DNA of 64,000 nucleotides from Paracoccus alkanivorans (GTDB lineage: Bacteria > Pseudomonadota > Alphaproteobacteria > Rhodobacterales > Rhodobacteraceae), in NCBI RefSeq assembly GCF_003697785.1, contig NZ_QOKZ01000001.1, positions 62,001 through 126,000 of the forward strand, written 5' to 3'. Within the stretch, counting starts at the first letter, position 1. Every line of letters starts with the position of its first letter. This document shows positions 15,626-24,444 of the stretch, in pieces. Both the position numbers and the translations under genes were made by a program. The notes under the pieces are model-generated. The model ran no database searches. It was not told the origin of the DNA and saw only the letters and a list, made by a program, of their open reading frames with translations.

Positions 15626-17015
15626 CTAGGTGCCTCCCAGATGCCCTGACATGCGCAGATCAAACACTACAGACATGCCTAGCACAAATCGGAATTCCTG
15701 ATGGATGCCCCCCATCAATCTGAGGGACAAGCCAATCTGGCCACAATTGCGCCTACTTTAATACAACATCGACTTATTCAGATGGTGTCGAAACGCTTCT
15801 TTTGGGGTGATTACAATTGGTTGGGCTGTCGCCGGCTTCTTCCAAGCTCTTTTCGTGGTTTTGCGAGACCATGCATTGATCTAGCATCGATCTGCAACGA
15901 TGAGTGCGTTTCCACCATGGCTTGCGGTGCAGAGACGGCTCCCCCGGGCTCCATGGCGCTGGCCATGGACTGCATAGTGTTGATGACGATCCGGCCGATC
16001 TCCTTCAACCCATCAAGTTCTTCCTGGTTGGTGACGGTCACGCTTTCGTCCCTTCAGAGGCGACGGAAATATTGGGCACCTTGACGGCAAATCTCGGGAA
16101 TGTCCCGACAGCACCAGTTCGATATCATTTTGCTTTTTCGATTGCGGCGAAAGTCAGCAATGACGGGCAGCATTTCAGTGTAGCACTGGAAATCTGATCT
16201 GGGCCAACCTTGCCCATACTCGAATGTGCCCTGCAAAACGGGGCTCAGCCAACCACGTCGGGCCGAAGATGACGTGAAACCAAGCAGGTCAGTCCGACTG
16301 CAGCGTGATGCACACGCGATGGGGCGGCAGGCAGGTTGCGCACCACCGCGGGGCCCATACCGGTGCCGCCCGAGACGCGGCTGGTAGTGAAGAACCACTC
16401 GAGGATCTGCGCTTCGTTACCCGCCGAAATGCCGCGCCCATCCAGTTGACGATTGTGTTGATTGCGGGCTCTCCTACCCTCGATTTGAACCTCTGATTAG
16501 TTAATAGATTGATATTACGTGATAAGCAGTTCCAGTTCAGGCATTTCTCGAGCAAATGCAAGAAGCGCGCCGTTTGGCGGCCCTATCTTAAACAATTGAT
16601 TTATAATAATATTTTTATATATTTGGCTGTAGGGCTCGCGACCACTGATCCTTAGATCTTCTGCAACTTATTGTATAATATAAATAAAATTTTCCTTCCG
16701 CTCCAATCGACACCAATTTTTTTCGTCTGACAGAACGTGAAGAGGATTTTCGTCGGCACTCCAGCTGATCAAGCCGGCAAGAATAATAGTGCCGTAAGCG
16801 CTGCCAGAAACAAGAGTGATCGCCTAATCCACAGAATTCAACAACTGGGGTAGAATCCGTGAATAAGGCGAAATCATGACGATCGGCCAAGACAGATAGC
16901 TCGCATCATTCCTCATCAAAAGATGAATGTGAAAACTATGACAAGCGATATCGAACAACGAGGCAGGAGGTTCTCCAGTGGCTCTTGGAAACGGGAGACT
17001 GAAACGATAAGAACC
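15626..17015. other. Low-GC, gene-poor junction between the biosynthetic cluster and the metal region
   Basis: About 1.4 kb without a convincing intact gene. It is visibly more AT-rich than its surroundings, particularly 16490-16900. It holds a methionine aminopeptidase remnant at 15811-16041 and short open frames that match nothing I recognise. It probably includes the promoter of the TdaC-like operon just upstream of 15640. Confidence 0.6.
15811..16041 (-). pseudogene. 5' remnant of a type I methionine aminopeptidase gene (map)
   Basis: The first 33 codons (TVTNQEELDGLKEIGRIV, then NTMQSMASAMEPG) match the conserved start of alphaproteobacterial MetAP-I. After that the reading diverges (GAVSAPQAMVETH), consistent with a small deletion and drift, and it stops after 76 codons. 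The whole pita-bread catalytic domain with its metal ligands is missing. This is a broken extra copy, not the housekeeping gene. Confidence 0.55.
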
Positions 17016-18053
17016 TCATGGCTGATTGGTTCTACCCGCAAGAGAAACCCACAGAACCCGGCCGGCTTCGTCCGCAACAAACAACATGCCGGATGCAGTC
17101 ACCGCGACTGCCGACACAGCAGCGCCCTGCCCGCGCCGCACCACAAATGACTCAGCGTCGGCACCGATTTCCGAAAAAACAACGCTGCCATCCGAGAAGC
17201 CGGCCAAGATGACTTCGCGCCCAGGCGCCGTGCAGATGGCGGTTACAAGACCCCCGCCGACAGAGCAGAGTTGCAGGGGTTCGCGCCCCATCGGACCCCG
17301 CGCGCCATCGAAGGGCCAGAGGATCGCGCTATCTGCCCCCGTCGTCGCAAGCCAGGGTAAGGCCCCTGTCCAGACCAGCCCGGACACCTTGGCGGGATAA
17401 CCGGACATGGTCAAATCAGCCTTGTCACGCATCCGCCAGCCATGAAGCGCGTTCTCCTGCATGGCCGTCATCAGGAAGCGATCATCGGGTGACCATGATA
17501 CCCGGGTATGGCTGCCCGCCCATTTGAGGGCCGACGATTTCCAGCGGCGGGCTTCGCGCGACCAGATCGTCACCCCCCCGTAATGCGCGACAGCTAATCG
17601 TTTACTCTTGCGATCAAAGGCAATTCCGCCCACGGTCGAGGGATGTTCCAGCACCTGCCGGAACCCTGCCGGCTCCCGGACATGCACCTCGCGCCCGACC
17701 GAGCATGCGATATTGCCGTTCGAGCCGGTGGCCACATGATCCACCCATTTGCGCGGAAGCTCCGCAAGCGTTTCGGTCTCTCCCTCCGGCGTGGTCCTGA
17801 CAAATCGGCCATCATCACCACCAGTCAGCACCGAAAGATCCGCAGCAAGTGCCATCGAAAGGATCGCACCCCGATGCAAATCTATGGTTTGGAGCGCCGA
17901 GTCCGCGCGAAAAATCCGCAGTCGCCCGTCTCCCCAGGCCGTGATAACGGCCTCACCAGCAACCAGTGCTGCGACAGGAACCGCTTCCATGGTCAGGCGC
18001 TGGCCGCTGGATTCGACAGCAGTCAGCGGATTTTCCGTTTCGATATTCATCAT
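17016..18053 (-). CDS. WD40 repeat protein linked to a COG0523 GTPase
   Basis: A protein of about 345 residues built of WD40-like blades. Recurrent elements include [62 protein letters not shown] and [16 protein letters not shown], consistent with one seven-bladed propeller. There is no signal peptide, so it is probably cytoplasmic. Its ATG at 18053 overlaps the COG0523 stop (ATGA); a GTG at 18065 is possible but less likely. The tight coupling suggests it works with the metallochaperone, perhaps as a scaffold for the metal-receiving client. No enzymatic motif was seen. Confidence 0.85.
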   Translation of the reverse strand: MMNIETENPLTAVESSGQRLTMEAVPVAALVAGEAVITAWGDGRLRIFRADSALQTIDLHRGAILSMALAADLSVLTGGDDGRFVRTTPEGETETLAELPRKWVDHVATGSNGNIACSVGREVHVREPAGFRQVLEHPSTVGGIAFDRKSKRLAVAHYGGVTIWSREARRWKSSALKWAGSHTRVSWSPDDRFLMTAMQENALHGWRMRDKADLTMSGYPAKVSGLVWTGALPWLATTGADSAILWPFDGARGPMGREPLQLCSVGGGLVTAICTAPGREVILAGFSDGSVVFSEIGADAESFVVRRGQGAAVSAVAVTASGMLFVADEAGRVLWVSLAGRTNQP

Positions 18054-19012
18054 GCTGCCCGACACGCCTCGTAGCCCTCTTTCAGCGCCATGCTGTCAAG
18101 ATTCCGTCCGATGAAGACCAATTTTGATTGCCGCAGACCATCTTTGGGCCATGGCCCCAGATAGCTGCCGTCCATCAGCATATGCACCCCTTGAATGACA
18201 TAGCGCTCGTCGGAGCCCGCGAAATTGAGAATGCCCTTGGATCGCAGAATGTCCTGCCCCTTTTCCCGCAACAGACGACCGAACCAGAGATTGAAGAGAT
18301 CCGGATCAAGAGGTGTCTCGGAATGCAACGAAATCGAGGTGATATCCTCATCATGTTCGTGGTCATGATCGCCATCCAGAAAATCGGGCTCGATTTCCAG
18401 AACGCGCTCCAGGCTGAATGCATCGAGGCCGAGAACCTTGTCCAGCGCGACACCGCATTTTTCCGACCGCAGGATCCCGGCATAGGGATTGATCGCGCGA
18501 ATCCGGTCTTCCACGTTTGTCAGCCCGGCGGCATCGACCAGATCCACCTTGTTCAGCAGGATCACATCAGCGAAGGCGATCTGCTCCGCCGCTTCATGCG
18601 CCTCGTCGAGATGGGTGGGAAGGTTCACCGCGTCCACCACGGTAACGATGGCATCCAGCCGGGTTCTATCGGCCACCTCCTGATCGACATAGAAGGTCTG
18701 GGCCACGGGCGCGGGGTCGGCCATCCCCGTGGTCTCGATCAGGATACCGTCGAAATCCCTGCGCTTCATCAGGCCGGAAAGGATACGGATCAGATCGCCG
18801 CGCACCGTGCAACAGATGCAGCCATTGTTCATCTCGAAGATTTCCTCGTCGGCATCGACGACCAACTCATTGTCAATGCCGGTCTCGCCGAACTCGTTGA
18901 CAATGACCGCGTATTTGCGGCCGTGCTGTTCAGTGAGAATACGGTTGAGAAGCGTGGTCTTGCCGGCACCGAGAAAGCCGGTGAGGACGGTAACGGGGAT
19001 CTGCGCGGTCAT
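18050..19012 (-). CDS. COG0523 (CobW/ZigA-type) metallochaperone GTPase
   Basis: A 320-residue G3E-family GTPase. Walker A is GFLGAGKTT at residues 11-19, the family metal motif NNGCICC is near residue 63, IETTGMADP forms the switch region, and NKVD gives base specificity. An acidic His-rich loop ([11 protein letters not shown]) comes before the C-terminal CobW_C domain. These proteins deliver zinc or another divalent metal to client apoproteins, often under Zur control during zinc limitation. A Zur-like element lies about 115 bases upstream, and the WD40 gene is coupled downstream. Confidence 0.93.
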   Translation of the reverse strand: MTAQIPVTVLTGFLGAGKTTLLNRILTEQHGRKYAVIVNEFGETGIDNELVVDADEEIFEMNNGCICCTVRGDLIRILSGLMKRRDFDGILIETTGMADPAPVAQTFYVDQEVADRTRLDAIVTVVDAVNLPTHLDEAHEAAEQIAFADVILLNKVDLVDAAGLTNVEDRIRAINPYAGILRSEKCGVALDKVLGLDAFSLERVLEIEPDFLDGDHDHEHDEDITSISLHSETPLDPDLFNLWFGRLLREKGQDILRSKGILNFAGSDERYVIQGVHMLMDGSYLGPWPKDGLRQSKLVFIGRNLDSMALKEGYEACRAA

Positions 19013-19128
19013 GGTCTTGCTCCGTTTCTTCGGATTGAAGGATCAGATTGTTCCCGGAGAATCCCGGGCGGGTCCGTGGTTGGCGAGATGTCTTGCGGGC
19101 ACGGGCTGGCGACGGAATTAGATACGTG

Positions 19129-19144
19129 ATTACATAACATAATG
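19129..19144 (-). promoter_or_regulatory. Putative Zur operator upstream of the COG0523 gene
   Basis: Read on the minus strand, CATTATGTTATGTAAT is AT-rich and imperfectly palindromic and contains ATGTTAT, as in known alphaproteobacterial Zur sites. It shares CATTATGTT with a site before the FecB-like gene and ATGTTAT with the palindrome at 26203. Confidence 0.45.
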
Positions 19145-19232
19145 AAGCGGTATTTATCCATTGGCAACCCTGGCATCATTCCCGTCCGGAAGAAGCGATA
19201 CGGGACCGATTGCCCCGTTCAGACCCTTCCTC

Positions 19233-20168
19233 TTAGGCCGAAGGCACTGAGTGAATTTCGACGGTGACATGGGACAATCCGTGTATCCGGGAAAGCTGCG
19301 CCTTGTAATGCGATGGCTCCTTGGGATCCTGCGATACCAGCGAAACAATGACGGCATGATGGCCCGGCCCGACCTGCCAGACATGCAAATCGGCAACTCT
19401 GTCACCGGCAGTTTCAATTGTCTTGCGGATCTCGGCTGGCAGACGGCCGTCCTGCGGTGTCCGGTCCATCAGCACTGCGGCTGAATCGCGGATCAGGCTC
19501 CATGACCAGCGCATGATCACCATCGCACCGACAACTCCCATGACCGGATCGGCCCATGACCAGCCATAGCTGCGACCCAGCAACAGCGCCACGATGGCCA
19601 GAATCGATGTCAGCGCATCGGCAAGCACATGCAAATAGGCCGCGCGCAGATTATTGTCGCGGGCGCCGCCATGATGATCGCCGTGACCATGATGATGGTG
19701 ATGATGTCCGTGGTCGTCTCTCAACAGCCACGCACAGATCAGGTTAACCGCCAGCCCGATCGCCGCCACTGCAATCGCTTGCCCGAAACTGATCGCAACC
19801 GGATTGGCAAGACGCAGCAGGCTTTCCCAACCGATCAACAGGGCGACAAATGCCAGAATGATCGCACTGGCAAACCCGCCGAGATCCCCGAGTTTACCGG
19901 TCCCAAAGCTGAAGCGGGAATCATTCCTGTGCTTGCGCGCATAGAGATAAGCGAGCGCGGTGATCGACAATGCCCCGGCATGAGTGGCCATATGCCAGCC
20001 ATCCGCCACCAGTGCCATCGACCCGTAAATGCTGCCGGCGGTGATCTCTGCGATCATCATCGCGGCGGTCAGCGCAATGACCAGCCAGACCCGGCCCTCG
20101 TTGCGCCGATGATTCCGTCCAAGAAAATCATGCCGATGCGTATATGATGAGATGTCCTGCGCGGTCAT
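19233..20168 (-). CDS. dmeF: Cation diffusion facilitator, DmeF-type Co/Ni efflux
   Basis: A 311-residue CDF exporter with six membrane segments. The transport-site motif MALVADGWHMATHAG is in helix 2 and HVLADALTSILA in helix 5. Between helices 4 and 5 lies the His-rich loop GHHHHHHGHGDHHGG, and a C-terminal cytoplasmic CDF domain follows (VADLHVWQVGPGHHAVIVSL). The HxxTH pattern and His loop match DmeF, which exports cobalt and nickel, rather than the DxxxD zinc type. It lies 21 bases after a CsoR/RcnR-family gene, the classical dmeRF arrangement, so it should be induced by Co or Ni. Confidence 0.9.
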   Translation of the reverse strand: MTAQDISSYTHRHDFLGRNHRRNEGRVWLVIALTAAMMIAEITAGSIYGSMALVADGWHMATHAGALSITALAYLYARKHRNDSRFSFGTGKLGDLGGFASAIILAFVALLIGWESLLRLANPVAISFGQAIAVAAIGLAVNLICAWLLRDDHGHHHHHHGHGDHHGGARDNNLRAAYLHVLADALTSILAIVALLLGRSYGWSWADPVMGVVGAMVIMRWSWSLIRDSAAVLMDRTPQDGRLPAEIRKTIETAGDRVADLHVWQVGPGHHAVIVSLVSQDPKEPSHYKAQLSRIHGLSHVTVEIHSVPSA

Positions 20169-20189
20169 ATGACGCTCCCGCGTTGCTTT

Positions 20190-20462
20190 CTATTTCAGAT
20201 AAGTCCGGATGATGTCGATCATTTCCTCACCGCCCTGCCGACGCGCGGCAGGTGTTTCGGCATCGAGGACATGGCCTCGCAGGTGATCCTCCATCACCTC
20301 CGCCGTCAGCCCGTTCATCGCGCCGCGGACAGAGGCCAGCTGCCGCAGGATCTCGGCGCAGGGCCTTTCGGCCTGCAGCGCCCGTTCCAGCCCTTCGATC
20401 TGCCCTTTGATACGGCGGACACGGGCAATCAGCTTATCCTTGCCGGCGGTGGTGTGGGACAT
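20190..20462 (-). CDS. dmeR: RcnR/CsoR-family metal-responsive repressor (DmeR)
   Basis: A 90-residue all-helical DUF156 protein with the family core KLIARVRRIKGQIEGLERAL, PCAEILRQLASVRGAMNGL and EDHLRGHVLDAET. The Cys (in RPCAEIL) and the His residues near EDHLRGHV sit where metal ligands occur in this family. I chose ATG 20462 because AAGGA lies 8 bases upstream, while the ATG at 20486 falls inside the presumed operator. It is the first gene of the dmeRF pair and should repress it until Co or Ni binds. Confidence 0.9.
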   Translation of the reverse strand: MSHTTAGKDKLIARVRRIKGQIEGLERALQAERPCAEILRQLASVRGAMNGLTAEVMEDHLRGHVLDAETPAARRQGGEEMIDIIRTYLK

Positions 20463-20485
20463 GATGATGGCGATCCTTGGAATCA

Positions 20486-20504
20486 TATAGTATAGGGGAC
20501 TATA
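20486..20504. promoter_or_regulatory. Predicted DmeR operator (inverted repeat flanking a G-tract)
   Basis: TATAGT and ACTATA arms are separated by 7 bases that include GGGG. This is the AT-arm plus G/C-tract design of RcnR/CsoR-type operators. It lies directly upstream of the dmeR start and 27 bases before the divergent hydrolase gene, so it could control both. Confidence 0.65.
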
Positions 20505-20530
20505 TATAAAATCGTCGCACGGGTGAAGCC

Positions 20531-21406
20531 ATGGACTGGACCGAGGACAGGATCGAATGGACGGCAGACGGCAAGCCGGTCCAACTCGGGCTGACGCGGT
20601 TCGGGGCGGGACCGAAGCTATTGATGCTGCCCGCGCTCAGTTCCATCTCGACCCGGGCAGAGTTGCGCCCTTTGCAGGAAAGACTTGGCGACAGCTTTTC
20701 GACAGTTACGACTGACTGGCCGGGCTTCGGGGATCTGCCGCGCGCCCGGATCGATTGGCGGCCCGAACTTTACCAGGATTTTCTGCGTTTCGTGCTTACA
20801 GAGATTGTCACGCCCGATATCACGATCGCAGCCGGCCACGCCGCGTCCTATGCCCTCGCCCATGCATCGGACTATCCGGACAGCACCGGCCGCCTGTGCC
20901 TGCTCTCGCCAACTTGGCGCGGTCCCCTGCCGACCATGACCGGCAAGCGCATGACGTTGTTTCGACGCCTCGCAAAGGCGGTCGATCTTCCCTTGGCGGG
21001 AACGGCACTCTACCGGCTCAACGTCAATCGCCCTGTCATCGGCATGATGGCGCGGGGCCATGTCTATGCAGATCCGGATTGGCTGACCGAGGACCGGATG
21101 GCCGCGAAACAGTCCGTGACCAAGGTGCCCGGAGCGCGCCATGCCTCTTTCCGTTTCGTCGCCGGCGAGCTGGATCTCTTTACCTCTCGCGAAACCTTCC
21201 TGAATACCGCGCGCCGCATCCGGGGCCATATCCGGCTTGTTCATGGCCACGCGACTCCGCGTAAATCCAAGGCGGAGATGGCCGCGCTTGCCAGGCTGGA
21301 AAACGTTACCACGATGGTCCTGCCCCGCGGCAAGCTGTCCTTTTACGAGGAGTTTCCCGACGATGCAGCCGAGGCGATCCGCACGATGATGGGACCGGCT
21401 AACTGA
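20531..21406 (+). CDS. Alpha/beta-hydrolase fold protein lacking the usual nucleophile serine
   Basis: A 291-residue alpha/beta-hydrolase. The oxyanion-side strand is PKLLMLPALSSISTR, and TTDWPGFGDLPR matches the usual DxPGfG element. The nucleophile elbow should read GxSxG but is AGHAASY, with Ala at about position 104 in place of Ser. The late strand SFRFVAGELDLF could supply the acid, but no canonical His is evident in FYEEFPDDAAEA. It is read divergently from dmeR and shares its operator region. It may be a non-catalytic or atypical member; function unknown. Confidence 0.75.
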   Translation: MDWTEDRIEWTADGKPVQLGLTRFGAGPKLLMLPALSSISTRAELRPLQERLGDSFSTVTTDWPGFGDLPRARIDWRPELYQDFLRFVLTEIVTPDITIAAGHAASYALAHASDYPDSTGRLCLLSPTWRGPLPTMTGKRMTLFRRLAKAVDLPLAGTALYRLNVNRPVIGMMARGHVYADPDWLTEDRMAAKQSVTKVPGARHASFRFVAGELDLFTSRETFLNTARRIRGHIRLVHGHATPRKSKAEMAALARLENVTTMVLPRGKLSFYEEFPDDAAEAIRTMMGPAN

Positions 21407-21447
21407 GCATCGCGACGCCGCATGACAGGGCACGGCCCGCCTTCCCT

Positions 21448-22215
21448 TCAGCCCAGTTTCTCGGCGATCAGAATGAAGCGGCGATAAACGAGCGTGCGCA
21501 GCCGGTTGCGCAGACCCTGCTCCTGGCGCTGCGCGCGGGCAATCGGCGCATGAGAGAGCTTCCGTATACCGGTAAAACCGGCGGCCTGCAGCATCAACGC
21601 GAGCCGATCGAAAGTCAGCCCATCCGAAAATGGCAGACGCTGCATGATCCCGGCATGCTTTTCGCTCATCGCACTGTCGTGAAATGGATCGGGGCTGATC
21701 TTTTCCCAATACGCGAGGATCCAGGCTGGCAACCGGCCGGACAGGCGCGGCTTTGTCCAGTCGCCGTCATAGACCAGAAGTCGCCCGCCCGGCCGCAGGA
21801 TACGGAGCCAGTCGGCAAAAGCGATCTCTGGTTCGGTCAGCGTCCAGACAAGATGCCGGCAGAGGATTGCGTCATAGCTCGCATCCGGCTCCATGGTATT
21901 GCCGGCATCGGCCAGCAGGAAGCGCAGCCGAGGTTTGCCTGCATGCTTTGCCCGCGCCTGTGCCAGCATCTCTTCAGAGAAATCGAGCGCCGTGACTTCG
22001 TGACCGAGATCATGAATCAGCCGCGTCACCTCCCCGGTCCCGCAGGCGAGTTCCAGGACATGCGCGGGCGCCGGCCCCAGGTAGTCGCGCATCGGCCGGG
22101 CCCAGGCATCGGCCGCAGGTCCCGGCGCAATCCGATGGCCGAAGGCGAGATCGAAGGTCCCGGCACGACCCGACCAGTAGTCACGAATATCCTCGCGCAG
22201 ATCATGGTTTCTCAT
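21448..22215 (-). CDS. Class I SAM methyltransferase (UbiE/type 11) in a metal-uptake operon
   Basis: A 255-residue methyltransferase. Motif I is VLELACGTGEVTRLI near residue 50, motif II VTALDFSEEML, then RFLLADAGN, DAILCRHLVWTLTEP and the post-motif LRILRPGGRLLVYDGDW. The start at 22215 overlaps the pseudoazurin stop (ATGA). It is the last gene of a five-gene operon with a FecBCD-type importer and a blue copper protein. Methyltransferases recur beside such importers, but the substrate is unknown. Confidence 0.85.
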   Translation of the reverse strand: MRNHDLREDIRDYWSGRAGTFDLAFGHRIAPGPAADAWARPMRDYLGPAPAHVLELACGTGEVTRLIHDLGHEVTALDFSEEMLAQARAKHAGKPRLRFLLADAGNTMEPDASYDAILCRHLVWTLTEPEIAFADWLRILRPGGRLLVYDGDWTKPRLSGRLPAWILAYWEKISPDPFHDSAMSEKHAGIMQRLPFSDGLTFDRLALMLQAAGFTGIRKLSHAPIARAQRQEQGLRNRLRTLVYRRFILIAEKLG

Positions 22216-22631
22216 TGCGGCAAGCCGCCGAGAATGGCTTCGAACCTTTCGCGTGCCTTTCCGGGAAGATCGTCGGGCAGGACGATTTCCTCGGCATCGC
22301 TGACCTCGATGAGCATGACCATGCCCATGGCGTAATGAGGGGTGCACTTGATGCCGTAATGGCCGGAAACGTCGAAGGTAACCGTGTAATCCTCGTTGAT
22401 CTTCGAACGGAATTTCTCGGCACCCTCGGGTGTCATGCTGCCGATGGTCTGGACGTTATGGCCGGGCTGGATCGGAAGGAAGCGCACGGAGTCGCCCGGT
22501 TCGATCTTCAGATACTGCGGTTCAAAAATCATCGAGCCGTTCTCACTGCGGCTATACATTTCGACCTCGTGGATTTCGGCAATGGCCGGTGCAGCCATCA
22601 GCATGACGACACCGGTCAGGAGGGATTTCAT
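22212..22631 (-). CDS. Pseudoazurin (type 1 copper protein)
   Basis: A 139-residue periplasmic cupredoxin with signal peptide (GVVMLMAAPAIAEI). The copper ligands are readable: His58 in QPGHNV, then Cys96, His99 and Met104 in GIKCTPHYAMGM. The spacing matches pseudoazurin, which donates electrons to nitrite or nitrous oxide reductase in denitrifiers. No denitrification gene is near; it sits inside an ABC importer operon, overlapping the ATPase stop upstream and the methyltransferase start downstream. That context suggests electron supply or copper-related redox for the imported substrate. Confidence 0.93.
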   Translation of the reverse strand: MKSLLTGVVMLMAAPAIAEIHEVEMYSRSENGSMIFEPQYLKIEPGDSVRFLPIQPGHNVQTIGSMTPEGAEKFRSKINEDYTVTFDVSGHYGIKCTPHYAMGMVMLIEVSDAEEIVLPDDLPGKARERFEAILGGLPQ

Positions 22632-23401
22632 AGGTGATCCTCAAGGCAGTGGAAGCGAAGTTGCTGCGTACCGTCAACCGGGTCGGTCAGGGCACGAGCG
22701 CCGACACGGAAGATTGCGCTCAGCCGTTCGGGCGTCAACACCTCGGCTGGCGGACCGCAGGAGATCAGCCTTCCGCCGTCCATTATCCCGATTCGATCGC
22801 AGCGCATCGCCTGATTGAGATCGTGCAACGCGATCACCACCGTAACGTCCAGCCCGGCGATCAACCGCAACAATGCAAGCTGGTGCTGGATGTCCAGATG
22901 GTTCGTCGGCTCGTCCAGCATCAGAAGGCGCGGACGTTGTGCAAGTGCTCGGGCGATGTGTATGCGTTGGCGTTCACCACCCGAAAGCGTGGACCAGGAC
23001 CGCTCGGCCATATGTGTCATGTCGACAGCTTCAAGCGCGTCGGAGACGATGGCCTCGTCCATAGCCGAGAAAGGGGCGAAAGGCGAGAGCCAAGGCGTCC
23101 GGCCAAGCTCGACCGCCTCCCGGGCGTTCAGGCGTTCGGCGGTGTCGGCAGCTTGGGCGACCAGCGCGATACGACGCGCGATCTCGCCCCGGGGCAACGT
23201 GGCCAGTGGTCTTCCGTCAAGTTCGACCCGACCCTGAGCGCGTGGCAAGAGACCGGCCATCAGCCGCAAAAGCGTCGATTTGCCCGACCCGTTGGGACCG
23301 ATCAAACCAAAGGTTTCGCCCGGCCTTATCCGCAGCTCGACATCCTCGACGATTCGCCGGCCCCGACTCGACCAGCCGAGGGAGAACGTCTCGATCCTCA
23401 T
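22628..23401 (-). CDS. ABC importer ATPase, FecE/HmuV/BtuD type
   Basis: A 257-residue ATPase: Walker A GPNGSGKST near residue 37, Q-loop in IALVAQAADTAERL, signature LSGGERQR, Walker B LLMLDEPTNHLD and switch His in VVIALHDLNQAM. The sequence is typical of importers for iron-siderophore, haem or cobalamin. Its ATG at 23401 overlaps the permease stop (ATGA) and its stop overlaps the pseudoazurin start. Much longer open frame upstream is shadow of the permease gene. Confidence 0.93.
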   Translation of the reverse strand: MRIETFSLGWSSRGRRIVEDVELRIRPGETFGLIGPNGSGKSTLLRLMAGLLPRAQGRVELDGRPLATLPRGEIARRIALVAQAADTAERLNAREAVELGRTPWLSPFAPFSAMDEAIVSDALEAVDMTHMAERSWSTLSGGERQRIHIARALAQRPRLLMLDEPTNHLDIQHQLALLRLIAGLDVTVVIALHDLNQAMRCDRIGIMDGGRLISCGPPAEVLTPERLSAIFRVGARALTDPVDGTQQLRFHCLEDHL

Positions 23402-24444
23402 GACTCTCTCCGGTTTCGGATCAGGATCAACGCGAAACCCGGCGCCCCGACAAGGGCGGTGACCACGCCGATGGGAACAACCTGTCCCGGGATAATCATG
23501 CGTGAAGCGATATCGGCAAGGATCATGAAAACCGCACCGGTCAGGGCGGCCGTGGGGATCAGCCGCAGATGGCGCACACCCACAATGAACCGCGCCGCAT
23601 GCGGGATGACCAGCCCGACAAAGCCGATTGCCCCCACGATGCTGACCATCACTGCGGTCATGAGCGTGACCATCCCGATCAGCACGAATTGCACCCACCG
23701 CACCGGCACGCCGAGCGCGCGCGCCGCATCCGTTCCGAACGCGAAGGCATCCAGCGCGCGCGCATAGCGGAAGCAGATCACGAGACCCAGAGCCGTGGCC
23801 GGCACAGCCAGCCAGACATCCGGCCAACGCACTCCGGACAGATTACCCAGCAGCCAGAAGATGATGCCACGCGCCTGTTCGGCATTGGCGGATTTCGCGA
23901 TGAAGAATGAGGTCAGCGCATTGAACAATTGCGAACCGGCGATACCTGCCAACACCATATGCGCGGGACTACCGCCCGCCGCACGGGCCAGCAGCGCGAC
24001 CAGCGCGAAGGCCAGCACCGCCCCCATGAAGGCGCCGCTTGAAATGCCGATGGCGCCCCCACCCAACCCCAGGATCGTCACCGCCACCGCACCGGTCGAG
24101 GCTCCGGCCGAAACTCCGAGCAGATATGGATCGGCCAGCGCATTGCGCACCAGCGCCTGCAGCACCACCCCCGCCAGCGCAAGACCTGCGCCGCAAGCAG
24201 CTGCGACCAGCGTGCGTGGCAGCCGGTAAGACCAGATAATCCCCGCGTCGACGGGATCAACTGCGTATCCTGCCCCCCAGAGACTATTTGCCAGCACCCT
24301 GCCCACCTGGCCGAGCGACAGGGGCGTTTCACCGATGACGATCCCGGCCAGCACAGCCAGCATCAGCACCAATATGCCGAGCATCCCGCGCGACAACACC
24401 GGCCGGATTGGTCGTACCAGAGTAGGGGCTGAGCCGAGACTCAT
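23398..24444 (-). CDS. ABC importer permease, FecCD/BtuC type
   Basis: A 348-residue inner-membrane protein with about ten hydrophobic segments. Family landmarks are YRLPRTLVAAACGAGLALAGVVLQALVRNALADP near residue 75, LGVSAGASTGA, and IGFVGLVIPHAARFIVGVRHLRLIP near residue 270. It starts at the ATG overlapping the binding-protein stop. It pairs with the ATPase and binding protein for periplasm-to-cytoplasm import of a metal chelate or corrinoid. Confidence 0.93.
   Translation of the reverse strand: MSLGSAPTLVRPIRPVLSRGMLGILVLMLAVLAGIVIGETPLSLGQVGRVLANSLWGAGYAVDPVDAGIIWSYRLPRTLVAAACGAGLALAGVVLQALVRNALADPYLLGVSAGASTGAVAVTILGLGGGAIGISSGAFMGAVLAFALVALLARAAGGSPAHMVLAGIAGSQLFNALTSFFIAKSANAEQARGIIFWLLGNLSGVRWPDVWLAVPATALGLVICFRYARALDAFAFGTDAARALGVPVRWVQFVLIGMVTLMTAVMVSIVGAIGFVGLVIPHAARFIVGVRHLRLIPTAALTGAVFMILADIASRMIIPGQVVPIGVVTALVGAPGFALILIRNRRES

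Noticed and set aside
16289..16561. Possible tRNA- or transposase-like remnant near GTTCGAAT-like text
   Set aside because: No cloverleaf could be drawn and the frames match no transposase motif.
16615..16890. 91-codon minus-strand frame in the AT-rich strip
   Set aside because: No homology recognised, no ribosome site, and the composition resembles random AT-rich DNA.
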